A stretch of DNA of 41,044 bases from an uncultured Bacteroidales bacterium (lineage in GTDB: Bacteria; Bacteroidota; Bacteroidia; Bacteroidales; CAIWKO01), in contig CAIWKO010000061.1 of NCBI GenBank assembly GCA_903913285.1, positions 1 through 41,044 on the forward strand, written 5' to 3'. Of this stretch, positions 34,559 to 41,044 are shown piece after piece; position 1 is the stretch's first letter, and the number at the start of each line of letters is the position of its first letter. The position numbers and the translations under genes were made by a program. The notes below the pieces were generated by a model. It did not search any database and was not told where the DNA came from. It saw only the letters and a program-made list of their open reading frames with translations.

Positions 34559-35407
34559 ATGGATAAGTATATAATAGTTTCTCCTTATAGCACAACAGTA
34601 ATTGATAAATTTCGTGAAAGACAATTTGTCATTTTAGTTAATGATTTTGATAATATTAATGAGATATTAGAATGTGTTAATAGAAATAATTTTTTGGTTT
34701 CTATACAGGTAAATTTGAATAGTAGTTTGTCATCAATAGATTTTAATGAGAAGTGGGATAATGTTCCTTTACGTATTGTTGTTTCTGATTTAGGAGATTA
34801 TTTGACATTTCATAAAAAAATTGATCTCATTAGAAAATTAAATATTTTGTTTTATTTTCCTATTAATAAAATAGATAATTTTCTAAATATTCAAATATTG
34901 TCTTCTCTGGGTATTAATTGCGGATTTATAATTTCTGATGGTCAATTGTTAGATTGGGGAAAATTAAGTGAATTGTTATATTATTATATGTATTCCAAAT
35001 CAAAACATTCAATTATTGAACCATTCGATTATATAATTCAAAACAATAATAAAAATGACATTTTTAATAATTTTGTTGACTATAATAATGTTTATTTTAA
35101 TGACCCTGATTATTATATACATATTGATAGCGAACAAAATATTTCATTGTCATTTGAAAATAGTAAAAGAAATATATTTTTAGATATAGGTATTGATAAT
35201 ATTGATAGTGCCAAAGAAACTAAGCAATACAAGAATATTATTGAAGACAGACACAAGCATTTCATTATTAATCATCCATGTTCATATTGCCCAGGATGGA
35301 GAATATGTTTAGGTAAATTTTCTTATTGTTTAAGGAGTAGCAATGGTTGTATTGAATTCTTTACTGAATTATTTAATTCTAAGTACATATTAAATAATAT
35401 TTTATGA
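34559..35407 (+). CDS. Pseudo-radical-SAM protein with SPASM-like cysteine tail
   Basis: A 282-residue protein lacking any CxxxCxxC motif. Residues 1-235 have alternating strands and helices (FVILVNDFDNINEILECVN, PLRIVVSDLGDY, ILFYFPINKIDNFL, GFIISDG), like a degenerate TIM-barrel. The tail has C241-x2-C244-x5-C250, the start of a SPASM motif, but Phe254 stands where the fourth Cys is expected; further Cys are at 257 and 264. Pseudo-rSAM partners are known beside maturases in other Bacteroidota peptide systems (the GG-Bacteroidales type), where they may bind substrate or help the true enzyme. Its 3' end overlaps the next gene by 4 bases (ATGA), implying coupled translation and a stoichiometric complex. 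Function inferred from context only. Confidence 0.7.
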   Translation: MDKYIIVSPYSTTVIDKFRERQFVILVNDFDNINEILECVNRNNFLVSIQVNLNSSLSSIDFNEKWDNVPLRIVVSDLGDYLTFHKKIDLIRKLNILFYFPINKIDNFLNIQILSSLGINCGFIISDGQLLDWGKLSELLYYYMYSKSKHSIIEPFDYIIQNNNKNDIFNNFVDYNNVYFNDPDYYIHIDSEQNISLSFENSKRNIFLDIGIDNIDSAKETKQYKNIIEDRHKHFIINHPCSYCPGWRICLGKFSYCLRSSNGCIEFFTELFNSKYILNNIL

Positions 35408-36558
35408 CAACAATAATATTTAAAGCAATTGAAAAGTGTATTGCTAATTGTGTTTATTGTGAAGTAATAAAAAGAAAACAAAATATCGTCATGTCTTATG
35501 AATTACTTGAGATTATATTTGATAGAATTAATGAGTTTTTAGAAGCAAATCCTCAAGAGAATATTGATTTTACATGGCATGGTGGAGAAATTACAATGCT
35601 TGGAGTTGATTATTTTAATAAAGTATTAGAAATTCAAGAAAAATGCTGTAAAAATACAAAAATAAGAATAAAACATTTAGCGCAATCAAATCTTTTGAAA
35701 ATTTCTCAGGAGATAATAGACGTTTTTAATAAACTTGGAATTACCTCAATTGGAAGTAGTTATGATCCGATATCTAATATTAGAGGATTAGGGAAAAATC
35801 GTAATTCATTAAAGTATAATACTTTGTTTTTTCATGGTATTGAATTACTAAATAAAAATAAAATACCATTTGGTATTATCAATGTGGTTCATAAGAAACA
35901 ATTAGAAAATCCTCTAAGTATTTATTATTTTTTATCAAACATGGTAGATAATTTTGCTTTTAATAAAGTATATTTTTTTTCTGAAGACAGATATGGATTA
36001 AATGTAACTCAAGAAGAATATGCAGACTTTTTAGGAGCAATATTTCCAATATGGTTAAAACAAAGGGATAGATATCATGTTCGCCCTTTTGAATCATTTT
36101 ATGATATAATTATTAAAAATAAAGGTGATTTGGTTTGTGAAAATGCTGGTCTTTGTGCTTATAGATGGTTATATATTGGTCCGGAGGGTAATACTTCTCA
36201 TTGCGGAAGGTCTGGTGATAATGAAATGCTTTCTTATGGTAACATAAAAAAAAGAAAGCTTAATGATATTTTACATGATACACAAAGAAGTCAAATAGAG
36301 AAAAGACAAGATGTTTTAATATCAACAGAGTGTAAAGGCTGTCGTTTTTGGGGTTTATGTCATGGTGGATGTATGATTGATGCTTACGATATTCATCATG
36401 ATTTTATACATAAATCACCTAACTGTGAATGGTTAAAAATATTTATAGAAAAATACTTTGAACCGATTTTAAATGTTAAGTTGGATTTAACATCTGATAA
36501 AGAATATACAAATCTTATGAGGTGTACAACAAATAAAAATAAAATAATTTGTGAATAA
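35404..36558 (+). CDS. Radical SAM/SPASM peptide maturase
   Basis: A 384-residue anSME-like enzyme. C12-x3-C16-x2-C19 (CIANCVYC) binds the SAM-cleaving cluster; WHGGE at 58-62 is the SPASM-subfamily form of the GGE motif. The C-terminal SPASM domain is complete: CAYRWLYIGPEGNTSHC, then C-x2-C-x5-C-x3-C (CKGCRFWGLCHGGC) and a final Cys in KSPNCEW. This is the domain set of three-residue-cyclophane-forming and thioether-forming maturases. With the Tyr-x-x precursor nearby it is the best candidate for the crosslinking enzyme. Last gene of the island's operon. No transporter, protease or immunity gene follows. Confidence 0.88.
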   Translation: MTTIIFKAIEKCIANCVYCEVIKRKQNIVMSYELLEIIFDRINEFLEANPQENIDFTWHGGEITMLGVDYFNKVLEIQEKCCKNTKIRIKHLAQSNLLKISQEIIDVFNKLGITSIGSSYDPISNIRGLGKNRNSLKYNTLFFHGIELLNKNKIPFGIINVVHKKQLENPLSIYYFLSNMVDNFAFNKVYFFSEDRYGLNVTQEEYADFLGAIFPIWLKQRDRYHVRPFESFYDIIIKNKGDLVCENAGLCAYRWLYIGPEGNTSHCGRSGDNEMLSYGNIKKRKLNDILHDTQRSQIEKRQDVLISTECKGCRFWGLCHGGCMIDAYDIHHDFIHKSPNCEWLKIFIEKYFEPILNVKLDLTSDKEYTNLMRCTTNKNKIICE

Positions 36559-36577
36559 AAATTCTCACACAGTCGTA

Positions 36578-36641
36578 AGCAAATTTGCTGCTTTTATTTT
36601 AAAGGAATAAAGTGTTTGGCTGCAAAACAGCTTACTCCTTT
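36578..36641. other. Palindrome and long hairpin after the RiPP operon
   Basis: AGCAAATTTGCT (36578-36589) is a perfect 12-bp palindrome. AAAGGAATAA (36601-36610) pairs with TTACTCCTTT (36632-36641) with one A-C mismatch, and inside it GCTG/CAGC (36619-36631) pair around CAAAA. This could end the radical SAM transcript or be a REP-like element linked to the adjacent transposase. No T-run follows immediately. Confidence 0.45.
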
Positions 36642-36670
36642 GCCTCGCAAAAAAAATAAAATTTGCATTT

Positions 36671-37270
36671 ATGAACTTCGAAAACGGGCATATTTACCAC
36701 ATATTTAATCAGGGCAATAACAGGCAGCCTATTTTTTTAAGAAATGAAAATTATCATTTCTTTTTTAAAAAGATAGCTACTTATATTTTTCCATTCGCCG
36801 ATATTCTGGCTTGGTGCCTTATGCCTAACCATTTTCATTTGATGGTGTTAGTTAATGATATTAGTGGGGGCGCGACTTTGAGTCGCACTCCCACTCAACT
36901 GCCTGATAATTTCAACAAATCAATAGGAATAATGTTAGCCTCATACACACGGGCTATAAATAATCAGCAATTTCAATCAGGCTCATTATTCAGAGACAAA
37001 ACAAAAGCAGAATGCCTCTCAAAAGCCGAAGGAGTTCAGCCGTCTTTTTTCAATACATCTTCCGGTACTTTTATCAACCTGCCAAATCACGAAAAAGAAT
37101 ATCCGCAGATTTGTTTTAACTATATTCACAATAATCCGGTAAAGGCAGGATTGGTAAACCGATGCGAAGATTGGGAATTTTCTTCTTATCGCGAATACTG
37201 CGGCCTGAGAAATGAAAAATTAATTAATGAGATTAAAGCAAATGAGCTTGAACTAAAAATCAAATATTAA
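36671..37270 (+). CDS. REP-associated tyrosine transposase (RAYT, IS200-like Y1 family)
   Basis: A 199-residue single-strand transposase. MPNHFHLMV at 51-59 contains the HUH metal motif (H54, H56); SYTRAINNQ at 91-99 carries the probable catalytic Tyr92; FRDK near 107 and the C-terminal YIHNNPVKAGLVNRCEDWEFSSYREY are the family signature. RAYTs are domesticated relatives of IS200/IS605 transposases that act on REP hairpins. Residues 65-75 (GGATLSRTPT region) are encoded by a 33-base hairpin of REP type, an insertion relative to the usual HFHLMV...F spacing. Another hairpin with the same tip lies 400 bases past the stop. The gene looks intact. It is more GC-rich than the RiPP island it borders. 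Confidence 0.88.
   Translation: MNFENGHIYHIFNQGNNRQPIFLRNENYHFFFKKIATYIFPFADILAWCLMPNHFHLMVLVNDISGGATLSRTPTQLPDNFNKSIGIMLASYTRAINNQQFQSGSLFRDKTKAECLSKAEGVQPSFFNTSSGTFINLPNHEKEYPQICFNYIHNNPVKAGLVNRCEDWEFSSYREYCGLRNEKLINEIKANELELKIKY
36863..36895. repeat. REP-like hairpin inside the RAYT coding sequence
   Basis: A 15-bp stem (36863-36877 with 36881-36895) around loop TTG, broken only by one G-T and one C-A pair. The tip CGACTTTGAGTCG matches that of the hairpin at 37668-37698. It is in frame with the transposase gene, adding about 11 residues. Confidence 0.75.
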
Positions 37271-37272
37271 TT

Positions 37273-37581
37273 CTATTTTTTGCCTTCAGCTAAAAGTTTT
37301 ACACCTGCCATTAAGCTATTAAAGCATTCCTCGTCTACATAGTAAAGGGTTTTTTTACCTTCTTTTATCCGTTTCAATACACCAAAATCATTTAAAAGAT
37401 TGAGGTGGTGAGAGGCTTCTGCCTGTAATATAGTAAGTTTTTGTTGAATTTCTGTAACTGACAGATTTTTGTGTTCGAGTAACAACATGATAATTTCAGC
37501 ACGCATTGGGTTTGTAATTATGCTGAGTTTTCTAAATGCTCTGTCAATTTTATAGCAGTCTATTCGTTCGTTTAAAAACAT
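37273..37581 (-). CDS. ArsR-type winged-helix transcriptional regulator
   Basis: A 102-residue winged-helix protein: recognition region NLSVTEIQQKLTILQAEASHHL about 39-60, wing GVLKRIKEGKKTLYYVDEE about 67-85. Like its homolog at 8115-8429 it lacks the metal-binding cysteines of classical ArsR proteins, and its signal is unknown. It converges on the RAYT gene with a 2-base gap between stops. It has one of the best promoters in the window. Whether it controls the nearby RiPP operon or itself cannot be told from the sequence. Confidence 0.83.
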   Translation of the reverse strand: MFLNERIDCYKIDRAFRKLSIITNPMRAEIIMLLLEHKNLSVTEIQQKLTILQAEASHHLNLLNDFGVLKRIKEGKKTLYYVDEECFNSLMAGVKLLAEGKK

Positions 37582-37608
37582 AAAAAATATTTTAGGTTAT
37601 CTTTTTTA

Positions 37609-37639
37609 CAAAAATAATAATACTATTAGAAATTACAAA
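37609..37639 (-). promoter_or_regulatory. Near-ideal Bacteroidota promoter
   Basis: On the minus strand TTTG (CAAA at 37636-37639) is followed by 19 bases and TATTTTTG (CAAAAATA at 37609-37616), matching both the -33 and -7 consensus. It lies 27 bases upstream of the ArsR-type gene start. Confidence 0.7.
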
Positions 37640-38348
37640 ATTTTCACTAAGCGTTATTTTTGTAGTAGTCGTAGCACGACTTCGAGTCGTACTATGACAA
37701 GTTATCAGCGATGCGAAAAAGCGAGTAGCTTTATGGATTAATAATAGAAATTGAACCCGTTTGGGCAAAGACGTGCCTAAGTCTATTATAAGTGTAAAGG
37801 CTTTGTTTTTTCGTTAAACCATCATAAACATATTTAATCAGCCCAATCAATACAATATTGGAATGGGCTGGGGGAGAAGGTAGGTTTATAAAATCTTAAA
37901 TTTATATCTAAAAAAATGTCCGATGATATGTCCGGATCAATATTTTATTAAAAAAATTATGCTTAAAAAATTTTATTATTAAACCCAGTTTTTTTTTAAA
38001 AAAAGAGTTATTAAATAAAAGAATAAAAGTTAATGTAAAAATGTACTCAAATTTATGGCGCAAAACTTTAAAGATTTGATTTTTAGGTCGGCAGGAATAG
38101 TAAGGATACTAACGAATACAGAGCTAAGAAACCTACATATTCTCTCATTAGTTTGAAATAAATCCAGAGACTTAATTTCTAAAAAAAACATCATGTATTT
38201 ATAGTTAATCGTTTAGATGTAAAAAAAAGTAATAAAAAAAAATTGGAATTATCTTTTATTGTTAAAAAAAAATTAAATTTGGAAAATTTTTTAGGAATAA
38301 ATTGTTAAAAATTAATGCACTTAGCTTTATAAATAATTAAAAAATAAA
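37640..38348. other. Long spacer with hairpins, no supported gene
   Basis: Besides the REP-like hairpin, CAGCCCA (37839-37845) pairs with TGGGCTG (37864-37870), with CCAAT/ATTGG inside, a stable hairpin of unknown role without a following T-run. TGTCCGATGATATGTCCGG near 37918 is a short direct repeat. The rest to 38348 is very AT-rich. A 33-codon frame at 38055-38156 has no ribosome site and is not called. TAGCTTTA at 38322-38329 with TTG 17 bases upstream is a plausible promoter for the next gene. Confidence 0.45.
37668..37698. repeat. REP-like hairpin downstream of RAYT
   Basis: A 14-bp imperfect stem (37668-37681 with 37685-37698) around loop TCG, with one G-T and one C-A pair. GTAG at 37662-37665 lies near its 5' foot, as in the REP elements served by RAYTs. 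The tip CGACTTCGAGTCG is nearly identical to that of the hairpin inside the transposase gene. Confidence 0.7.
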
Positions 38349-38723
38349 ATGAAAAAGCTTTATCTTTTATGTATTCTTACAATTTTTGTAAGTGGTAGTT
38401 TTGCAGCAACTCCCAAATATCCAATAAAAATTAATCATCAATTTTCATATTATTCAACATCATTCATTGGAAATCAGAATAAAGGAACTTTTGTTCTGGT
38501 ATTTAAAATTACCGGTATGCATTCTGAAAAAGATGCGCTTTTAGTTGATGATATTTTGAAGAAAAGAAGCTATGTTAAATCTGTTTCAACTGATTTTATA
38601 ACAGGTTTATGTACAGTAGAAACAGATAATATTGAATATATTGACAAAATTAAAGAATCAATTTGCAGTGCAAGGCGGCAAATTGGGAATAAAATAACCG
38701 TAGAATACATTAAAGGTAATTAG
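38349..38723 (+). CDS. Secreted HMA-fold-like protein without metal cysteines
   Basis: A 124-residue protein with a signal peptide (residues 1-20, LYLLCILTIFVSGSFAA). Residues about 46-115 follow the beta-alpha-beta-beta-alpha-beta plan of heavy-metal-associated domains: GTFVLVFKITGM, a helix with LLVDDILKKRSYVKSV, strands SVSTDFITGLCTVET, then a helix and a last strand. Where metal-binding members have GMxCxxC this one has GMHSEKDA (56-63), so it should not bind copper in the usual way; it may have become a protein-binding module. Its stop lies 30 bases before a very large secreted protein gene, so the two are probably co-transcribed. Confidence 0.65.
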   Translation: MKKLYLLCILTIFVSGSFAATPKYPIKINHQFSYYSTSFIGNQNKGTFVLVFKITGMHSEKDALLVDDILKKRSYVKSVSTDFITGLCTVETDNIEYIDKIKESICSARRQIGNKITVEYIKGN

Positions 38724-38753
38724 AAAACTATTTAAAGATTAACTAATCCTATT

Positions 38754-41044
38754 ATGAATAAAACTATATGTTTATTTAAGATCAAAAATAATTTTAGAAA
38801 AATCTATATTTTTCTATTTGCTGCATTAATTTCGATGCAATTGTTTGCGCAACCTGCGAACGACAACTGTTCTGGTGCAATACCGTATACTCCCACAGCA
38901 TTATGTAATTATCTTACATACACTACAGTTGGAGCCACAGCATCACCCGGAGTACCAGCACCCACGTGCGGAAATTATACAGGCGGTGATGTTTGGTTTC
39001 AGACGACAGTACCTTCAACAGGGCATCTTACTTTTGATACTTATACTACTAACAGTAGTTATGATGGCAGTATGGCTATTTATTCAGGCACCTGCGCTTC
39101 ATTAACGCAAATAGCATGTGCTACAGGTGGTAGCGCCTATGGATTAATGCCTATGATCGATAATTCATCACTCACACCCGGATCAACTGTTTATGTTCGT
39201 TTTTGGGGAGGAAACAGCGGAGCCGATTTCGGACTTTGTATTTATGATCCTGTAGTTCCTTCTTGCCTTAATAATACACCAGCCGGTGATTATTGCTCTA
39301 CAGCTGTACCTATCTGTAATTTTAACGGATATTGCGGCAACACAAGTGCTACTTATGGTTATACGGTAAGCCCTACAAATAGTACTGATGAGAATACATC
39401 TCCTCTGGGTGCTATTTTCTGTGGATCAATTGAAAATAACTCCTGGTTATCATTTGTTGCATCTGCAACAACGGCTACATTAAATGTTTTTGTAATGAAT
39501 TGTGCAGATGGGTATGGTATTCAAATGGAAATTTATTCAACCACAGATTGTTATAATTACACATCCGTTTCAAATTGTTGGAATCCAGGAACTCCAGTTA
39601 CTGGTGTTATAAGTGCTACAGGACTTACTATCGGGAATACATACTATTTGATGATTGACGGTCAGGCAGGAGATATATGTGATTACGTTATTTCAGCAAA
39701 TGCAGGAGTTTTTGCAGTGAGTGCAGGAGCCGATGTGACAATTTGTCCGGGTCAGAGCACAACTTTAAGTGGTTCAGGTGGTACTAATTATTCATGGTCA
39801 CCAACTACTAATCTATCAAATCCTAATATAGCGAATCCAGTTGCAACGCCTGCTGTTACTACAACTTATACTTTAACTGCCACGGGAGGCAGTGCATCAT
39901 GTTCAGGTACCGATGCTGTTACGGTTACAGTTGGTTCTCCCACAGCAACTGCAAGTGCTAATAGTCCTTGTTCAGGTCAGACATTAAATCTTTCTTCTAC
40001 TCCAGCAGGAGGAACATCATACACATGGGCAGGTCCAAACAGTTTTTCAAGTGCAGTTCAGAATCCAACAATTACCAATGTAACACCTGCAGCCTCGGGA
40101 ATATATACCGTTACAGTCACCAATAACGGATGTACAGCTTCTGCAACAACTAATGTTACTATCGGTTCTGCAGCTTCAGTAACTGCTTCCAGTAATAGTC
40201 CGATATGTACCGGCACTGCGCTCAATCTTACATCCACTGCCGGTGGAACTTCGTATAGCTGGACCGGTCCGAATGGTTTTTCAAGTGCAGTTCAAAATCC
40301 TTCTATAACATCTGCAACACCTGCAGCTTCGGGCATCTATACTGTTACTATTAATTTTGCAGGTGGTTGTACAGGATCCGACACAATGATGGTTGTTGTT
40401 AATTCAAGTCTTGTTATTACGCCAACAGCAACACCTGCGGCTATATGTACGGGCGCTTCATCTACATTAAGTGCTTCAAGCACTGTTGTGGGATCAACTT
40501 TTTCGTGGATGCCCGGAAGTTTGCCCGGAACACCTGTTACTGTTACCCCTGCATCAACCACGGTATATACTGTTACCGGAACAGCCGCCACCTGTACAGG
40601 ATCTGCAACAGTTACCGTAACGGTGAATCCTATACCAACGGTTACAGCTGTTGCATCGCCTGCATCTATTTGCAGCGGAGCTTCATCTTCGTTAAGTGCC
40701 ACAAGCACTGTTGCGGGATCAACTTTTTTGTGGATGCCTGGAAGTATGGCAGTAACACCTGTTACTGTTAGCCCGGCAACAACAACAACATATACCGTTA
40801 CTGGTACAGCTGCAGGCTGTACCGGATCTGCTTCTGTAACCCTTACAGTGAACCCAACTCCAACAGTCACGGTACCATCCAATATAATTGTGTGCAACGG
40901 AGGTGCTATAGCTGGAACAACATTTACCAGTTCTGCTCCAGGAACTACATTTGCCTGGACGAATTCGAATACAACTATTGGTATTGCAGCAAATGGTAAC
41001 GGCAACATTGCCGGATTTACGGCTACCAACACCACCACAACTCC
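38754..41044 (+). CDS. Large secreted repeat protein with Ig/PKD-like modules (partial, runs off window)
   Basis: Open from ATG 38754 to the window edge, more than 763 residues, with no stop. Residues 1 to about 33 form a signal peptide (FLFAALISMQLFAQ). PANDNCSGAIPYT begins a module with GGDVWFQTTVPSTGHLTFDTY, followed by a related one (STAVPICNFNGYCGNT, then NNSWLSFVASATT); both are common at the start of Bacteroidota surface proteins. From about residue 325 come repeated Ig/PKD-like modules of about 75-80 residues opening with CxGxxxxLS and ending TVTVN, rich in Ser and Thr (for example VTICPGQSTTLSGSG and SICSGASSSLSATS). A T9SS sorting domain is expected at the missing C-terminus. Likely an adhesin or gliding/matrix protein. 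Confidence 0.85.
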   Translation, partial: MNKTICLFKIKNNFRKIYIFLFAALISMQLFAQPANDNCSGAIPYTPTALCNYLTYTTVGATASPGVPAPTCGNYTGGDVWFQTTVPSTGHLTFDTYTTNSSYDGSMAIYSGTCASLTQIACATGGSAYGLMPMIDNSSLTPGSTVYVRFWGGNSGADFGLCIYDPVVPSCLNNTPAGDYCSTAVPICNFNGYCGNTSATYGYTVSPTNSTDENTSPLGAIFCGSIENNSWLSFVASATTATLNVFVMNCADGYGIQMEIYSTTDCYNYTSVSNCWNPGTPVTGVISATGLTIGNTYYLMIDGQAGDICDYVISANAGVFAVSAGADVTICPGQSTTLSGSGGTNYSWSPTTNLSNPNIANPVATPAVTTTYTLTATGGSASCSGTDAVTVTVGSPTATASANSPCSGQTLNLSSTPAGGTSYTWAGPNSFSSAVQNPTITNVTPAASGIYTVTVTNNGCTASATTNVTIGSAASVTASSNSPICTGTALNLTSTAGGTSYSWTGPNGFSSAVQNPSITSATPAASGIYTVTINFAGGCTGSDTMMVVVNSSLVITPTATPAAICTGASSTLSASSTVVGSTFSWMPGSLPGTPVTVTPASTTVYTVTGTAATCTGSATVTVTVNPIPTVTAVASPASICSGASSSLSATSTVAGSTFLWMPGSMAVTPVTVSPATTTTYTVTGTAAGCTGSASVTLTVNPTPTVTVPSNIIVCNGGAIAGTTFTSSAPGTTFAWTNSNTTIGIAANGNGNIAGFTATNTTTT

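Noticed and set aside
38055-38156. A 33-codon frame (MAQNFKDLIFRS...)
   Set aside because: No ribosome site or promoter close by and no recognisable relative; it could be chance in AT-rich spacer.
40337-41038. A 233-codon minus-strand frame near the window end
   Set aside because: It is antisense to the Thr/Val-rich Ig/PKD-like modules of the plus-strand gene from 38754, which has a signal peptide.

Overview
The window comes from a Bacteroidota genome, probably a free-living Bacteroidales/Sphingobacteriales-type organism. Evidence: several secreted proteins end in type IX secretion (T9SS) type A sorting domains (YPNPA-type motifs), Bacteroidota-typical families are present (DUF5686 with a carboxypeptidase-regulatory-like domain, DUF5683 beside parB, PUR/DUF3276, DUF4139), and several promoters fit the Bacteroidota form TTTG / TAnnTTTG. 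No rRNA, tRNA or CRISPR array was seen.

Layout. 1-1891: a helical plus carboxypeptidase-regulatory-like protein and a 21-bp-period repeat array. 1892-8429: a minus-strand run of two T9SS parallel beta-helix proteins, a zincin-type protease, a YajG-like protein and an ArsR-type regulator. 8600-17453: a DUF5686 outer-membrane-type protein converging on a very large alpha-2-macroglobulin. 17454-20023: a three-module T9SS protein, spacer palindromes and a second 21-bp array. 20024-23449: a dihydropyrimidinase, an SsnA-type amidohydrolase and an RsmI-like methyltransferase. 23510-27442: DUF4139 protein, SRPBCC/GyrI-like protein and C1 cysteine peptidase. 27555-30580: DUF5683, parB, parA and a PUR-family nucleic-acid-binding protein. 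30821-30988: a third 21-bp array. 31212-32171: a protein with the same architecture as the first gene.

The most interesting part is 32803-36558, an extremely AT-rich island that looks like an uncharacterised radical-SAM RiPP locus. A small precursor has a Sec-signal-like N-terminus and a C-terminal half built almost wholly from Tyr-x-(Asn/Gln/Glu/Lys/Arg) triplets. It has its own promoter and a strong GGAGG ribosome site. It is followed by a radical SAM/SPASM-like enzyme, a protein with only a SPASM-like cysteine tail (pseudo-radical-SAM), and a second radical SAM/SPASM enzyme; the three are tightly spaced or overlapping. The triplets match the aromatic-X-X logic of three-residue cyclophane (triceptide) substrates, so repeated Tyr crosslinking is the working hypothesis. 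No transporter or leader protease is adjacent.

The island is followed by a REP-associated tyrosine transposase (RAYT), which carries a REP-like hairpin inside its own coding sequence and has another downstream, and then a second ArsR-type regulator with a near-perfect Bacteroidota promoter. The right end holds a secreted HMA-fold protein lacking the metal cysteines and the start of a large secreted Ig/PKD-like repeat protein that runs off the window.

Three non-coding arrays (1404-1802, 19428-19761, 30821-30988) share a 21-bp period but have different consensus sequences. Each unit has about 16 conserved bases and a short variable word. They are the second most unusual signal here.
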